64,000 nt of DNA, taken from NCBI GenBank assembly GCA_017994815.1, contig JAGOJY010000007.1:60968-124967 (forward strand), written 5' to 3'. Origin of the DNA: Acidobacteriota bacterium. Lineage in GTDB: Bacteria > Acidobacteriota > Polarisedimenticolia > J045. Below are positions 17,516-26,473 of this stretch, piece by piece. A program made the translations under genes and the position numbers. Under the pieces are notes generated by a model, which saw nothing but the letters and a program-made list of their open reading frames with translations, did no database searches and was not told the origin of the DNA. How positions within the stretch are numbered: position 1 is the first letter of the stretch; each line of letters opens with the position of its first letter.

Positions 17516-18889
17516 ATGCCCGCCGAGAAGATCCTCATCGTCGACGACGAGAAGCTGGTCCGCTGGTCACTGCGCGAGCGGTTGTCGGCCGAAGGCTACG
17601 AGGTGGAAGACGCCGACGCGCTGCAGCCCGCGTTCCGCCTGCTCGGCGCCGACTTCTACGACCTGTTGGTGCTCGATCACCGCCTGCCCGACGGATCGGG
17701 GCTCGACGCGATCCCGTCCTTGGTGAACGAGTGGCCGGAGACGGCGATCATCGTGCTCACCGCCTACGGGACCGTCGAGGGCGCGGTGCGCGCGATCAAG
17801 GCCGGGGCCTACGACTATCTGACCAAGCCGGTCGACGTGGACGAACTGCTGGCCGTCATCCGCCGCGTCCTGGAGACGACCGCCGTCCGGCGCGAGCTGC
17901 GGCGGCTGAAGGAGGACCAGAAGCGGATCCACGGGCCGTCGAACCTGATCGGCAGCGGCCCGGCGATGCGCAGCGTCTTCGAGATGATCGCCAAGGTCGC
18001 CGGCTCGGCCGGCTCGACGGTGTTGCTGCAGGGCGAGTCGGGCTCGGGGAAGGACGTCGTGGCCAAGGCGATCCACTACGCTTCCGACCGCGCGGACCGG
18101 CCGTTCATGAACATCACCTGCACCGCGGTCCCGGAGCCGCTGCTCGAGAGCGAGCTGTTCGGCCACGAGCGCGGCGCGTTCACCGACGCCCGGGCCGGGA
18201 AGAAGGGGCTGCTCGAGCTGGCGGACGGCGGGACCGTGTTCCTCGACGAGATCGGCGACATGGGCCTGGCGCTGCAGGCCAAGCTGCTGCGCTTCCTGGA
18301 GGACAAGTCGTTCAAGAGGGTCGGCGGGACGCGCGACATCCGCGTGGATGTGCGCGTCATCGCCGCCACCAACCGCAACCTGGCCGAGGCGGTGCGGGAA
18401 CGGCAGTTCCGCGAGGACCTGTACTACCGGATCAACGTCGTGCCGATCACGCTGCCGCCGCTGCGCGACCGGCCCGAGGACGTCCCGCTGCTGGCGGCGC
18501 ACTTCGTCGTCCACTTCAACCGCGAGTTCAAGAAGAACGTCGAGGGCTTCACGCGGCGGGCGCTGGCCGCGCTCTCGACCTACGGCTGGCCGGGCAACGT
18601 CCGCGAGCTGCGCAACGTCGTCGAGCGGATCATGATCCTCGAGTCCAGGCAGTGGCTCGACGACGGCGACCTGCCGGCGGAGATCCGCGGCCGCGCCGGC
18701 GAGGGTGCGAGCGGCGCCGTGTTCCAGCTGCCGGCCGAGGGGCTGGTCCTCGAGCAGGTCGAGGAGTCGCTCGTGCGCCAGGCGCTCGAGCGCGCGCGCG
18801 GCAACCGGACGCGCGCGGCGCGCCTGCTCGGGATCAGCCGCGACGCGCTGCGCTACAAGCTCAAGAAGTTCGAGTTGACGTCGCTCTGA
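17516..18889 (+). CDS. NtrC-family response regulator with GAFTDA variant loop
   Basis: 457 residues: receiver (acidic Asp10/11, phosphoacceptor Asp54, Thr82, Lys104), AAA+ with GESGSGKD (173-180) and VFLDEIGDM, and a Fis-type helix-turn-helix (about 415-454). The sigma-54-contact loop reads GAFTDA (220-225) instead of GAFTGA; this is a natural variant in some family members but may alter sigma-54 contact. The -10-like CATAAT (17502-17507) lies 8 nt before the ATG, with no Shine-Dalgarno, so the mRNA may be leaderless. It is convergent with hypB. Its likely partner kinase is the PAS kinase three genes upstream. Confidence 0.92.
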   Translation: MPAEKILIVDDEKLVRWSLRERLSAEGYEVEDADALQPAFRLLGADFYDLLVLDHRLPDGSGLDAIPSLVNEWPETAIIVLTAYGTVEGAVRAIKAGAYDYLTKPVDVDELLAVIRRVLETTAVRRELRRLKEDQKRIHGPSNLIGSGPAMRSVFEMIAKVAGSAGSTVLLQGESGSGKDVVAKAIHYASDRADRPFMNITCTAVPEPLLESELFGHERGAFTDARAGKKGLLELADGGTVFLDEIGDMGLALQAKLLRFLEDKSFKRVGGTRDIRVDVRVIAATNRNLAEAVRERQFREDLYYRINVVPITLPPLRDRPEDVPLLAAHFVVHFNREFKKNVEGFTRRALAALSTYGWPGNVRELRNVVERIMILESRQWLDDGDLPAEIRGRAGEGASGAVFQLPAEGLVLEQVEESLVRQALERARGNRTRAARLLGISRDALRYKLKKFELTSL

Positions 18890-18894
18890 GCGCC

Positions 18895-19542
18895 TCAGGC
18901 CAAAAGCTCGGCGAGCCAGCCCATCCATTCCTCGAGGCCCTCGCCGGTCCGGCAGGACAGCCGCAGGACCTTGAGGTTGCGGTTGAGGCGCCGCGCCGAG
19001 GTCGCGGCACGCCCCGGGTCGAAGTCGACGTGCGGCAGCAGGTCGGTCTTGGTCAGGACCAGCACGTTGGCGCGCTCGAACATCACCGGGTACTTCTCCG
19101 GCTTGTCGTCGCCCTCGGCCGCCGAGAGCAGGACCACGCGCGCGTGCTCGCCGACCGGGAACCCCGCCGGGCACACGAGATTGCCGACGTTTTCCACGAG
19201 CAGCAGGTCGAGCCGCGCTAGTTCCTCGTCCGAGAGCGACGAGTCGACCTGCCGCGCGTCGAGGTGGCACTGGTCGCCGGTGGTGATCGGCCAGACCGGG
19301 ACGCCGAACGGCTCGAGCCGCTGGGCGTCGAGCGTCCCGCGCACGTCGCCCTCGACGACGCCGGCCCGGACCCCGGCCGGCAGGCGGCGCAGCGTCTCCG
19401 CGATCAGCGTCGTCTTTCCCGCGCCCGGCCCGGACATGATGTTGACCGCCGTGCAGCCGGCGGCGTCGAACCGCTCGCGCAGCCGGCGCGCGCGGTCCTC
19501 GTTCTCGTGGACGAGGTCGTGCTCGGTCGGGACCCAGTGCAT
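18895..19542 (-). CDS. hypB: Hydrogenase nickel-insertion GTPase HypB
   Basis: 215 residues. P-loop GPGAGKTT (38-45), LLVENVGNLVCP, DDKPEKYP and the G4 motif TKTDLLP. The metal-site residues Cys92-His93 (GDQCHLD) and Cys124 are conserved. The N-terminal high-affinity CxxCGC motif and His-rich stretch of some HypB proteins are absent. It delivers nickel to the hydrogenase large-subunit precursor together with HypA, which is not in the window. GGAGGAG precedes the ATG at 19542. It converges on the regulator gene with only 5 bp between stops. Confidence 0.93.
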   Translation of the reverse strand: MHWVPTEHDLVHENEDRARRLRERFDAAGCTAVNIMSGPGAGKTTLIAETLRRLPAGVRAGVVEGDVRGTLDAQRLEPFGVPVWPITTGDQCHLDARQVDSSLSDEELARLDLLLVENVGNLVCPAGFPVGEHARVVLLSAAEGDDKPEKYPVMFERANVLVLTKTDLLPHVDFDPGRAATSARRLNRNLKVLRLSCRTGEGLEEWMGWLAELLA

Positions 19543-19626
19543 CGCAGCTCCTCCGCCGCGGGAAGCCCGCGGCCGGGCCGTTCCGGCTCGACCGGAAGCG
19601 GCGTCGCCACTATCCTTACTCACATC

Positions 19627-20805
19627 ATGAAGAATCTCAGCCGACCCGCCCGTTATGCGACCGCGATCGCGCTGATCGCCGGTTTGTCGCTGGCGCTCGC
19701 CGCGGCCGTCCAGAGCCGGGTCTCGTACCGCTACCTCGCCGTCCTCCAGGAGGTCTGGAGCCTGACCCGCGGAAACTACGTCGAGCCGGTGGACGAGTCG
19801 ACGCTCCTGGCCGGCGCGTACAAGGGAATGGTGGCCTCTTTGGACGCGAACAGCGCCTACCTCTCCCCCGGCGAGGAGAAGGCGCTCGAGACCCCGCCCG
19901 GCGCGGGGCGCACGGGGGCGGAGGTCCTGCCCTCGGGCGGCATGCCGGTCGTGGTGCGCGTCGACCCGGGTTCCCCGGCCGACAAGGACGGGATCGAACC
20001 GGGCGACCAGGTCTGGAAGATCAACGGCAAGTCGACGCGCCAGCTGAGCGTGCCGCAGCTCGTCCGGCTCCTCTCGGGCCCGCCAAACTCCACGATCGAA
20101 CTGGCGATCCTCGACGGCCGCAACTTCAAGCTGCGCGACACGAAGCTGACGCTGCAGGCACCGGCCGGACCCGGGTTCCGCCACCAGCGCTACGACGGGC
20201 CGGTGGACTACATCCGCATCACCAGCCTGGAGACGTTGGACGCCGGCGCGCTGCGCCAGCAGGTGGGCAACGCGGTCGCCGCGGGCGGCGCGCTCCTGCT
20301 CGACGTGCGCGGCCTGACCGGGCTCGACCTCCAGCCCCTCGGCCGGCTCGCGGGCGTCCTGTACGGCGGCGGAACCCTGGTGCGGCTCGTACCGCGCAAC
20401 GGGACGGAGAAGACGATCGTCGCGCCCGAGGCGCCGCGACCGGCGCTGCCGCGCGACCTGTTCGTCCTGCTCGACGGGAGCACCGCCGGCGCGGGCGAAA
20501 CCCTGGCCCAGCTGCTGCGCGAGCGTTCGGGCGCGCGGCTCGTCGGCCGGCCGAGCTACGGGATGGGTGCCCTGCCCGAGCTGATCCCGCTCGAGTCGGG
20601 CGGGACGCTGCTCCTCTCGACGCGCGAGATCCGCACGGCGGGCGGCACGAGTTGGGCCGGCAAGGGTCTCGAACCGCAGCACGTGCTGGCGACCCTGCCC
20701 GTGCGGCCGACCGACAAGGGGACCGAGCGGCGCGACCCGTGGCTGGAGGACGCGCTGTCGTGGGTCCGCGAGCAGGCCGGCCTGAGCCTGCGCCCGGCCG
20801 CCTGA
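19627..20805 (+). CDS. S41/CtpA-like PDZ protein with both catalytic residues lost
   Basis: 392 residues: signal anchor (about 10-30), CtpA-type helical region, PDZ (about 95-170; GDQVWKINGKS) and S41 core. Family members cut C-termini using a Ser-Lys dyad (S430/K455 in E. coli Prc, 25 apart). Aligning STAGAGE with the usual TASAAE and SYGMG with TFGKG puts Gly at 288 and Met at 313, also 25 apart, so both catalytic residues are replaced. The fold otherwise looks intact, suggesting a periplasmic scaffold or peptide-binding pseudoprotease. A -10-like TATCCT (19611-19616) lies 10 nt before the ATG. It diverges from hypB. Confidence 0.78.
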   Translation: MKNLSRPARYATAIALIAGLSLALAAAVQSRVSYRYLAVLQEVWSLTRGNYVEPVDESTLLAGAYKGMVASLDANSAYLSPGEEKALETPPGAGRTGAEVLPSGGMPVVVRVDPGSPADKDGIEPGDQVWKINGKSTRQLSVPQLVRLLSGPPNSTIELAILDGRNFKLRDTKLTLQAPAGPGFRHQRYDGPVDYIRITSLETLDAGALRQQVGNAVAAGGALLLDVRGLTGLDLQPLGRLAGVLYGGGTLVRLVPRNGTEKTIVAPEAPRPALPRDLFVLLDGSTAGAGETLAQLLRERSGARLVGRPSYGMGALPELIPLESGGTLLLSTREIRTAGGTSWAGKGLEPQHVLATLPVRPTDKGTERRDPWLEDALSWVREQAGLSLRPAA

Positions 20806-20887
20806 GCGCGCTCCGTCGCCGGTTCGTGCGCCCCTCGGCCGGGGCCTATATTCCCGGGTGGAAACGGGGATAGGTCGCCGGGGGCGG

Positions 20888-22558
20888 ATGACCCTCTCGC
20901 AGCGTTACGAGCTGCAGGGCGAGATCGGCCGAGGTGTCAGCGCCGTCGTCTACCGCGCGCTGGACCGCGAAACGGGCCGGTTGGTCGCGGTCAAGATCGT
21001 CGCTCCGCGGGGCGCTCCGGACGCGGAGCCGGCCGGCTCCGCCGCCGTGCGCGGGGTCGATCACCCCGGCGTCATCGAGGTTCTCGAGCGCATCCACGGC
21101 CCGGAAGGGAACTGGGTCGTGATGGAACTCGCGCCCGGCGGCTCGCTCGAGCAACTCCTCCGCGGGCGACGCCGGATCGCCATCGGGCAGGTCGTCACCT
21201 GGCTGGCCCAGGCGGCGCGGACCCTGGCGTTCGCGCATGCCCGGGGGGTGCTGCACCGCGACGTGAAGCCGGCGAACCTCCTGCTCGCCGACGACGGGAC
21301 GCTCAAGCTGGCGGACTTCGGCGCCGCGGCGGGGCCGGCGGGCACGCCGAACTACGCCGCGCCGGAGTGCCTCGCCGACGAACCGGCGGACGGCCGCTCG
21401 GACCTGTACTCGCTGGGCGTGGTGCTGTACCGCTGCCTGGCGGGCCGGCTGCCGCACCGCGCGACGAACCCCGAGCAGTTGCTGCGCGCGATCCGCGAGG
21501 TGCCCCCGCCGCCCCCGTCCCGCTTCAACCCGGACGTCGGCCCCGAGCTCGACGCCGCCTGCATGACCGCGCTGGCCGCCGCGCCGCAGGACCGCTTCGG
21601 CGACGGCCTCTCGTTCGCGCAGGCGCTGGAGGAAGCGGCGGCCGCGGCGCCGGGCGAGATCGGCCGGGCGGGCGACGATGCGGCCCCGGACGACCCGATG
21701 GACCAGACCGCTCCGCCGGGCGCCCGCTCGGAGGGGGACGCCCGCTGGTGGATCGCGGCGGCGGCACTCGCCGGCGCCACGCTCGGGCTCGCGCAGCTGG
21801 CCACCGTGCGGCCCGCGTCGCCGGTAACCCGGCCCGCTTCGGTTTCGGCCCCGGTCGCCCGTCCCGCGCCGGTTTCGGCCCCGGCACCCCGGCCGGTCCG
21901 AGCTCCGGCCGCGGTTCTCACGGCGCCGCCGGAGCCGCCCGCGCCGCGCGAGCCGGCGAGCGTGACGGCCCGGCCCGCGCGAACGCCGGGCCAGCGGCCC
22001 CGGCCGGTGGCGCCGGCGCCCCCGGTGGCCGCGGCGCGGCGCGAACCTCCACCCGTCCGGGAACCGCTGAGGCCCGCGCCGGGGGCGGCACCGGGGCCGG
22101 TTGCCCGGGCCGCCGTGCCGGCCATCCGGGCCGGCGGCCAGGCGGCCCCCCCCGCGACGACCGTCGTCCCGGCCCCGGCGACCGTCGTCCCTGCCCCAAC
22201 GCCCGCCACGGACCCGCCGGCCGCAACTCCGGCCGCGGCGCCGCCGGCCCGCGGGCGGATCGAGCTGGCCCACGGGCTGCCCGAGGGGCTCGTCGAGTTG
22301 CGGATCGACGGGCGGCGGCGCGAGGTCCGGCGCTTCCGCGGCGACGGAAGCGTGGCCGTCCCGCTCCTCGCCACCTTCACCGTCGAGCCCGGCGAACACG
22401 TGGTCGGCGTGCGCCTCCTCTCGGCGGGGAGCCGCGTGGAGGCCGAAACGACGTGGCGCGAGTCGTGGGGCGCGGGCGAACTGCGCTCGCGCCGGCTGCG
22501 GCTGTCGCGCGAGGGAGACCGCGCCGCGCTGGTGACGGAAAGCGACGGCGGCGGCTGA
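20888..22558 (+). CDS. Membrane Ser/Thr protein kinase with Pro/Ala-rich linker
   Basis: 556 residues. The Hanks-type kinase domain (about 7-260) has GRGVSAVV, VAVK (Lys36), HRDVKPAN (catalytic Asp125, Asn130), DFG (143-145) and APE (158-160). Only 12 residues separate DFG from APE, so the activation segment is unusually short and has few phosphorylatable residues. A single TM at about 287-307 leads to a long Pro/Ala-rich linker and a small beta-rich extracytoplasmic domain (about 455-545). GGGGGCGG precedes this ATG. A GTG at 20858, 5 nt after a -10-like TATATT, is an alternative leaderless start. Substrates unknown. Confidence 0.85.
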   Translation: MTLSQRYELQGEIGRGVSAVVYRALDRETGRLVAVKIVAPRGAPDAEPAGSAAVRGVDHPGVIEVLERIHGPEGNWVVMELAPGGSLEQLLRGRRRIAIGQVVTWLAQAARTLAFAHARGVLHRDVKPANLLLADDGTLKLADFGAAAGPAGTPNYAAPECLADEPADGRSDLYSLGVVLYRCLAGRLPHRATNPEQLLRAIREVPPPPPSRFNPDVGPELDAACMTALAAAPQDRFGDGLSFAQALEEAAAAAPGEIGRAGDDAAPDDPMDQTAPPGARSEGDARWWIAAAALAGATLGLAQLATVRPASPVTRPASVSAPVARPAPVSAPAPRPVRAPAAVLTAPPEPPAPREPASVTARPARTPGQRPRPVAPAPPVAAARREPPPVREPLRPAPGAAPGPVARAAVPAIRAGGQAAPPATTVVPAPATVVPAPTPATDPPAATPAAAPPARGRIELAHGLPEGLVELRIDGRRREVRRFRGDGSVAVPLLATFTVEPGEHVVGVRLLSAGSRVEAETTWRESWGAGELRSRRLRLSREGDRAALVTESDGGG

Positions 22559-22581
22559 TCCGGGCACGTACAATCGCCCCG

Positions 22582-24519
22582 ATGCGAAGCCTCGGGTCGT
22601 CCCGCGCGGTGCTGGCCGGCGCCGCGCTGTTCATCGTGCCCGCGTTCAGCGCCCCGCCCGCCCCGGCCGACACCGGGTTGGCGCAGGCCTACGCCGACTT
22701 TCTCGAGGCGCAGGACCTCGCCGCTCAAGGACGGCTGGACGAGGCGCGCCAGCGCCTGGAGCGCGTGCTCGGGCGCGATCCCGCGGCCGGGCCGGCGCGC
22801 TCGCTGCTCGCGCGGCTGTGCCTGCGCAGCGGCGACCTCAAGTGCGCGCAGCAAAACGCCGCGCGCGTGATCGAGAGCGATCCCGCGGACGCACCGTCGC
22901 ACAAGGTGCTGGCCGAGCTGGCGATGGCCCGCTACCAGCACTCGGATCGCGCCGACGCGTCGGCGCTGCAGGACGCGCTGAACCACCTCGCGCGCGCCGC
23001 GGAGTCGGAGCCGCTCGACCCGACGGTCTGGGTCAGCTGGATCCGCGTCCTCGGCGCGGAAGACCGCGTCGACGAGGCGGAGGCGATCGCGCGGCGCGCG
23101 GCCGCGGTGCCGGGGCTCGACCCCGTCGCGCCGTGGCTGACGATCGCGCGCGTCCTGCTCTCGCGCGGCGAGACGGACCGTGCGATCGCGCTGCTCGAAA
23201 AGGCCGAGGCCGGCGGCCGCGGCGCCGCGGCGCTGCTCGAGATGCTGGCCGACCTCAAGGGGGGCAAGAAGGACTTCGCCGGCCAGGCCGAGGCGTTCGA
23301 GAAGCTGCGCGCGCTGCGGCCGGGCGACCCGGGAATCGCGCACCGGCTCGGCGCGGCGCGGCTCGAACTCGCCGACCCCTACGGCGCGCTGGAGCCGCTG
23401 CAGTCGGCCTACGCCGCGCTGCGCGGCGACCCCCTCGTGCGTCGCGATCTCGCCCGCGCGCTGGTGAACCTCGGCCGCGGCGGCGAGGCGCTGCCCTTGC
23501 TGCGCGGGATCCCCGAGGTCTACCGCTCGGCGCACACGCTGCTGTTGTGGGCGCAGGCCGCGGAGCAGGCGGGCGAGTGGGCCGAGGCCGCGGAGAAGCT
23601 GCGGGCCGCGGTCGAGGGGCTGGAGCCCGAGCAACGGGAGCGGCTCGAGCCGGCGTTCCTGCTGCGCGCGGCACGCAACCTCCTGAGCGCGCGCCAGCCG
23701 GAGCACGCGCTGTCGCTGGTGGAACCCCTCGGCGACGACCCGGTCGTGGCGCGGGTCCGCGCCCAGGCGCTGGACGCGCTCGGTCGCGGCGCCGAGGCCG
23801 AGGCGCTCATCGCCGGGCTCAAGCAGGAGCACCCGGCCGACGCCGGCGTACTCGCGCTCGAGATCGAGCGCGTCGCGCGCCGCGAGGGCGAGGAGGCGGC
23901 CCTCGCGCGCGCTCTCTCGGACTTCGGTCCGGGCCCGGGGCGCTACCGCGCGGCGGCCTCGGTGGCCGGGCTGCTGGTGTTCTGGGACAGCCCCGTGCTC
24001 GCCGCGCGCGTGCTCGACGCCGTCGGCCTGCCGGAGCAGCCCGAGGCCGAGCTGCTGCGCGCGCGCGCGTCCACGCTGCACGCCGCGGGCCGCCTGGGTG
24101 AGGCCGAAGCGGCGTTCCGTCGGCTGCTCGAGGCCGCGCCGGACGACGACGGCGTGATGAACGACCTGGGGTACCTGCTCGCCTCGCAGAAGCGTTCCTT
24201 GGACGAGGCGGTCAGGCTGCTGCAGCGGGCGCTCGAGATCAAGCCCGAGGAGCCGGCCTACCTCGACAGCCTCGGCTGGGCGCTGCACCAGTCCGGACGC
24301 TCCGCCGACGCGCTGCCGATCTTGCTGCGGGCCGCGCGCGGGGCGCGCGAGCGCGACGAGCCGGACATCCGCGAGCACCTCGGCGACGTCTACTGGGCGC
24401 TCGGCCAGCGCGAGCGGGCCCGCGCCGAGTGGCACGCCGCGCTCGCGATCGGCGGCGAGGGCCGCGGGCGGGAGCGGCTGGAGCAGAAACTGCGTGACGC
24501 CTCGGCGCGCGAGCAGTAG
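22582..24519 (+). CDS. Secreted TPR-repeat protein
   Basis: 645 residues with a signal peptide (about 1-28) and tetratricopeptide-like helices along the whole length. The clearest are near the C-terminus (NDLGYLLASQKRSLDEAVRLL, LDSLGWALHQSGRSADAL, HLGDVYWALGQRERA). TPR proteins of this type sit before lolB/ispE in many Gram-negative genomes and are thought to help outer-membrane assembly. The -10-like TACAAT (22569-22574) lies 7 nt before the ATG with no Shine-Dalgarno, so a leaderless mRNA is likely. It overlaps the lipoprotein gene by 26 bp. Confidence 0.85.
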   Translation: MRSLGSSRAVLAGAALFIVPAFSAPPAPADTGLAQAYADFLEAQDLAAQGRLDEARQRLERVLGRDPAAGPARSLLARLCLRSGDLKCAQQNAARVIESDPADAPSHKVLAELAMARYQHSDRADASALQDALNHLARAAESEPLDPTVWVSWIRVLGAEDRVDEAEAIARRAAAVPGLDPVAPWLTIARVLLSRGETDRAIALLEKAEAGGRGAAALLEMLADLKGGKKDFAGQAEAFEKLRALRPGDPGIAHRLGAARLELADPYGALEPLQSAYAALRGDPLVRRDLARALVNLGRGGEALPLLRGIPEVYRSAHTLLLWAQAAEQAGEWAEAAEKLRAAVEGLEPEQRERLEPAFLLRAARNLLSARQPEHALSLVEPLGDDPVVARVRAQALDALGRGAEAEALIAGLKQEHPADAGVLALEIERVARREGEEAALARALSDFGPGPGRYRAAASVAGLLVFWDSPVLAARVLDAVGLPEQPEAELLRARASTLHAAGRLGEAEAAFRRLLEAAPDDDGVMNDLGYLLASQKRSLDEAVRLLQRALEIKPEEPAYLDSLGWALHQSGRSADALPILLRAARGARERDEPDIREHLGDVYWALGQRERARAEWHAALAIGGEGRGRERLEQKLRDASAREQ

Positions 24520-25099
24520 TCCCCGCGCGCTGGCCGCGCTCCTGGCGCTGGCGGCGGGATTGTCCGCGGGGTGCGCGAGCCTGCCGCGGCAGGACGTCGC
24601 GGCCGGTCCCGGCGCGTGCCGCGAGGGCTCGTACCGTGGCCGCTACGCCGGCGCGGCCGCGGGAGCCGAGGCGCGCCACTTCCGCGCGCAGGTCCGCGTC
24701 TGCGGCGAATCGCTCGTGATGGAGGCACGCGGGGCGGTCGGGGGCGCGGGGCTCGTCGCGGCGGTCCGCGACGGCCGGGCGCTGCTCCTGTTCCCGCGCG
24801 AGCGCAAGGCCGTCGAGGGGCCGGACACCGCGGCGTTCTGGGAGAAGTGGACCGGCGCCCCGCTGACGGGCGAGCTGCTGCTTGTCGCGCTGTCGGCGGC
24901 GGGCGAAGCGCCGCGGCAGGCCGGGGCCTGGCGCTTCGAGACCACGGGCGACACCGGCCGGCTCGGGTTCCCGGAACACGTCCGCGGTCGCGCGGAGTCG
25001 GGCGACACGCTCGAGCTCGCGCGGACCGGCGAGCGCGCGGCGGCGGGCGGCCAGCGCTGGCCGGTCGTGCCGGCGTCGTTCGAGCGCGTGGCGGAGTAG
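24494..25099 (+). CDS. Outer-membrane lipoprotein, LolB-like by position
   Basis: 201 residues with a lipoprotein signal: basic N-terminus, hydrophobic stretch and lipobox LSAGC (Cys at about 27). The body is predicted beta-rich, with alternating hydrophobic strands (FRAQVRVCGESLVMEARG, GRALLLFPRERKAVEG). The gene sits exactly where lolB lies in many Gram-negative genomes, just upstream of ispE and prs. LolB accepts lipoproteins from LolA and inserts them in the outer membrane. Sequence identity to LolB is not obvious, and a DUF4292-type lipoprotein is an alternative. GTG start at 24494, inside the TPR gene. Confidence 0.6.
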   Translation: MTPRRASSSPRALAALLALAAGLSAGCASLPRQDVAAGPGACREGSYRGRYAGAAAGAEARHFRAQVRVCGESLVMEARGAVGGAGLVAAVRDGRALLLFPRERKAVEGPDTAAFWEKWTGAPLTGELLLVALSAAGEAPRQAGAWRFETTGDTGRLGFPEHVRGRAESGDTLELARTGERAAAGGQRWPVVPASFERVAE

Positions 25100-25125
25100 C
25101 GGTCGAACGAAGGTATCCTGCGCGC

Positions 25126-26067
25126 GTGCTGGTCCGCGCCCACGCCAAGATCAACCTCGTGCTGGACCTGCTCGGGCCGCGTGACGACGGCTACACCGAG
25201 ATCGCGACCGTCTTCCAGAGCGTGAGCCTCGCCGACGAACTGGAGATCGAGGTCCGCCCCGGCGTCGCGGACGTCGTGCTGGAAGTGGCCGGTGCGGCCC
25301 CCTGCCCGCCGCAGGACAACCTCGCCCTGCGGGCCGCGTGGGCGTTCCTGCGGCGCACCGGGGCCGCGGCGACGGTGCGGATCCGGCTGCGCAAGGAGAT
25401 CCCGGCCGGCGGCGGCCTCGGCGGCGGCTCCTCCGACGCCGCGGCGGTGCTGCGCGCGCTCGACACGTCGCTGGCGCCCGGACTGGCCCCGGCGGAACTG
25501 GACCGCCTCGGCGCCGGGCTGGGCGCCGACGTCCCGTTCTTCCTGCACGGCGGGCTCGCCATCGGCCGCGGGCGCGGCGACCAGATCGAGGAGCTGCCCG
25601 ATCTGCCGCCGCTCGCCCTCGTTCTGGTTCATCCGGGGTTCTCGCTGTCGACGGCGGAGGTGTTCCGGGAAGCCCGGGCCGGATTGACGACACGATCCGG
25701 TCCGCCTAACATCCGCAAGTTCCAGCGGTACTTGCGGGGATCCCGCGGGGATCTTCCGCCACTGGGCAACGATCTGCTTCGGGCGGCCGGAGCGCTCCGG
25801 CCCGAGATCCACGACCTGCTTTCCGCCCTGGAGCGGCTGGGGGGGCAGGCCGGGATGACCGGCAGCGGGTCGACCGTGTACAGCTTGTTTCCGGAGGAAG
25901 CGGCCGCAGCGAACGCAGCACGCGCGATGTCCGGCGTACCGAACGCCTGGGTGCGCACGGCACGCACGGTCACGCGCGCGGTAGCGGTGGGGTGGGACGG
26001 GCCGTCATCCGGAGGGGGAGGTGGGCGCCATGGAGATCACGGACATCCGCGTGTTCCCGGTCGATGA
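25126..26067 (+). CDS. ispE: 4-diphosphocytidyl-2-C-methyl-D-erythritol kinase
   Basis: 313 residues, GHMP kinase of the MEP isoprenoid pathway. N-terminal AHAKINLVLDLLG, the ATP-binding PAGGGLGGGSSDAAA, DVPFFLHGG and the C-terminal GQAGMTGSGSTVY motif are all present. The GTG at 25126 gives the correct family N-terminus. A -10-like TATCCT (25114-25119) ends 6 nt before it, with no Shine-Dalgarno, so the mRNA may be leaderless. The last 38 bp overlap spoVG, leaving a Gly/His-rich tail. It is followed by prs, the common Gram-negative order. Confidence 0.93.
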   Translation: MLVRAHAKINLVLDLLGPRDDGYTEIATVFQSVSLADELEIEVRPGVADVVLEVAGAAPCPPQDNLALRAAWAFLRRTGAAATVRIRLRKEIPAGGGLGGGSSDAAAVLRALDTSLAPGLAPAELDRLGAGLGADVPFFLHGGLAIGRGRGDQIEELPDLPPLALVLVHPGFSLSTAEVFREARAGLTTRSGPPNIRKFQRYLRGSRGDLPPLGNDLLRAAGALRPEIHDLLSALERLGGQAGMTGSGSTVYSLFPEEAAAANAARAMSGVPNAWVRTARTVTRAVAVGWDGPSSGGGGGRHGDHGHPRVPGR

Positions 26068-26416
26068 AGACAAGCTCAAGGCGTTCGTGACGATCGTTTT
26101 CGACCAGTGTTTCGTGGTTTCGGACATCAAGGTGATCAACGGCACGAGCGGACTGTTCATCTCCATGCCGTCCAAGCGCAGGAAGAACGGCACCTTCCGC
26201 GACGTGGCGCACCCGTTGAACAGCGAGACGCGCCGCATGATCGAGGAAAAGGTGCTCGCAAAGTACGAGGAAGCCCTCGCCCTGGGCGTTTCGCCGCGGC
26301 GGCTGCGCAAGCCGCGCGAGGCGGCGGAAGACGAGGCCGACCACGCGTTCGAATTCCCGGCCGGCGGGGGCGACCCGGCCTGGAAAGGTGCCCGCACCAG
26401 CCCGACCAACGCCTGA
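26030..26416 (+). CDS. spoVG: SpoVG-family nucleic-acid-binding regulator
   Basis: 128 residues. Core MEITDIRVFPVDEDKLKAFVTIVFD, then INGTSGLFISMPSKRRKNG and DVAHPLN, match SpoVG throughout. SpoVG binds DNA and RNA and affects division and gene expression in diverse bacteria. The C-terminal 35 residues are extra. The ATG at 26030 has a G-rich ribosome site (GGAGGGGGAGG) within the end of ispE. An in-frame GTG at 26021 is unlikely. Position between ispE and prs is also known from other bacteria, so it is probably co-transcribed. Confidence 0.93.
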   Translation: MEITDIRVFPVDEDKLKAFVTIVFDQCFVVSDIKVINGTSGLFISMPSKRRKNGTFRDVAHPLNSETRRMIEEKVLAKYEEALALGVSPRRLRKPREAAEDEADHAFEFPAGGGDPAWKGARTSPTNA

Positions 26417-26473
26417 CGGTCCCGCCGCGGCCCCGGTGTCGCGGGCCGCGGGCGGTCGGACAAAGGAGCGTCG

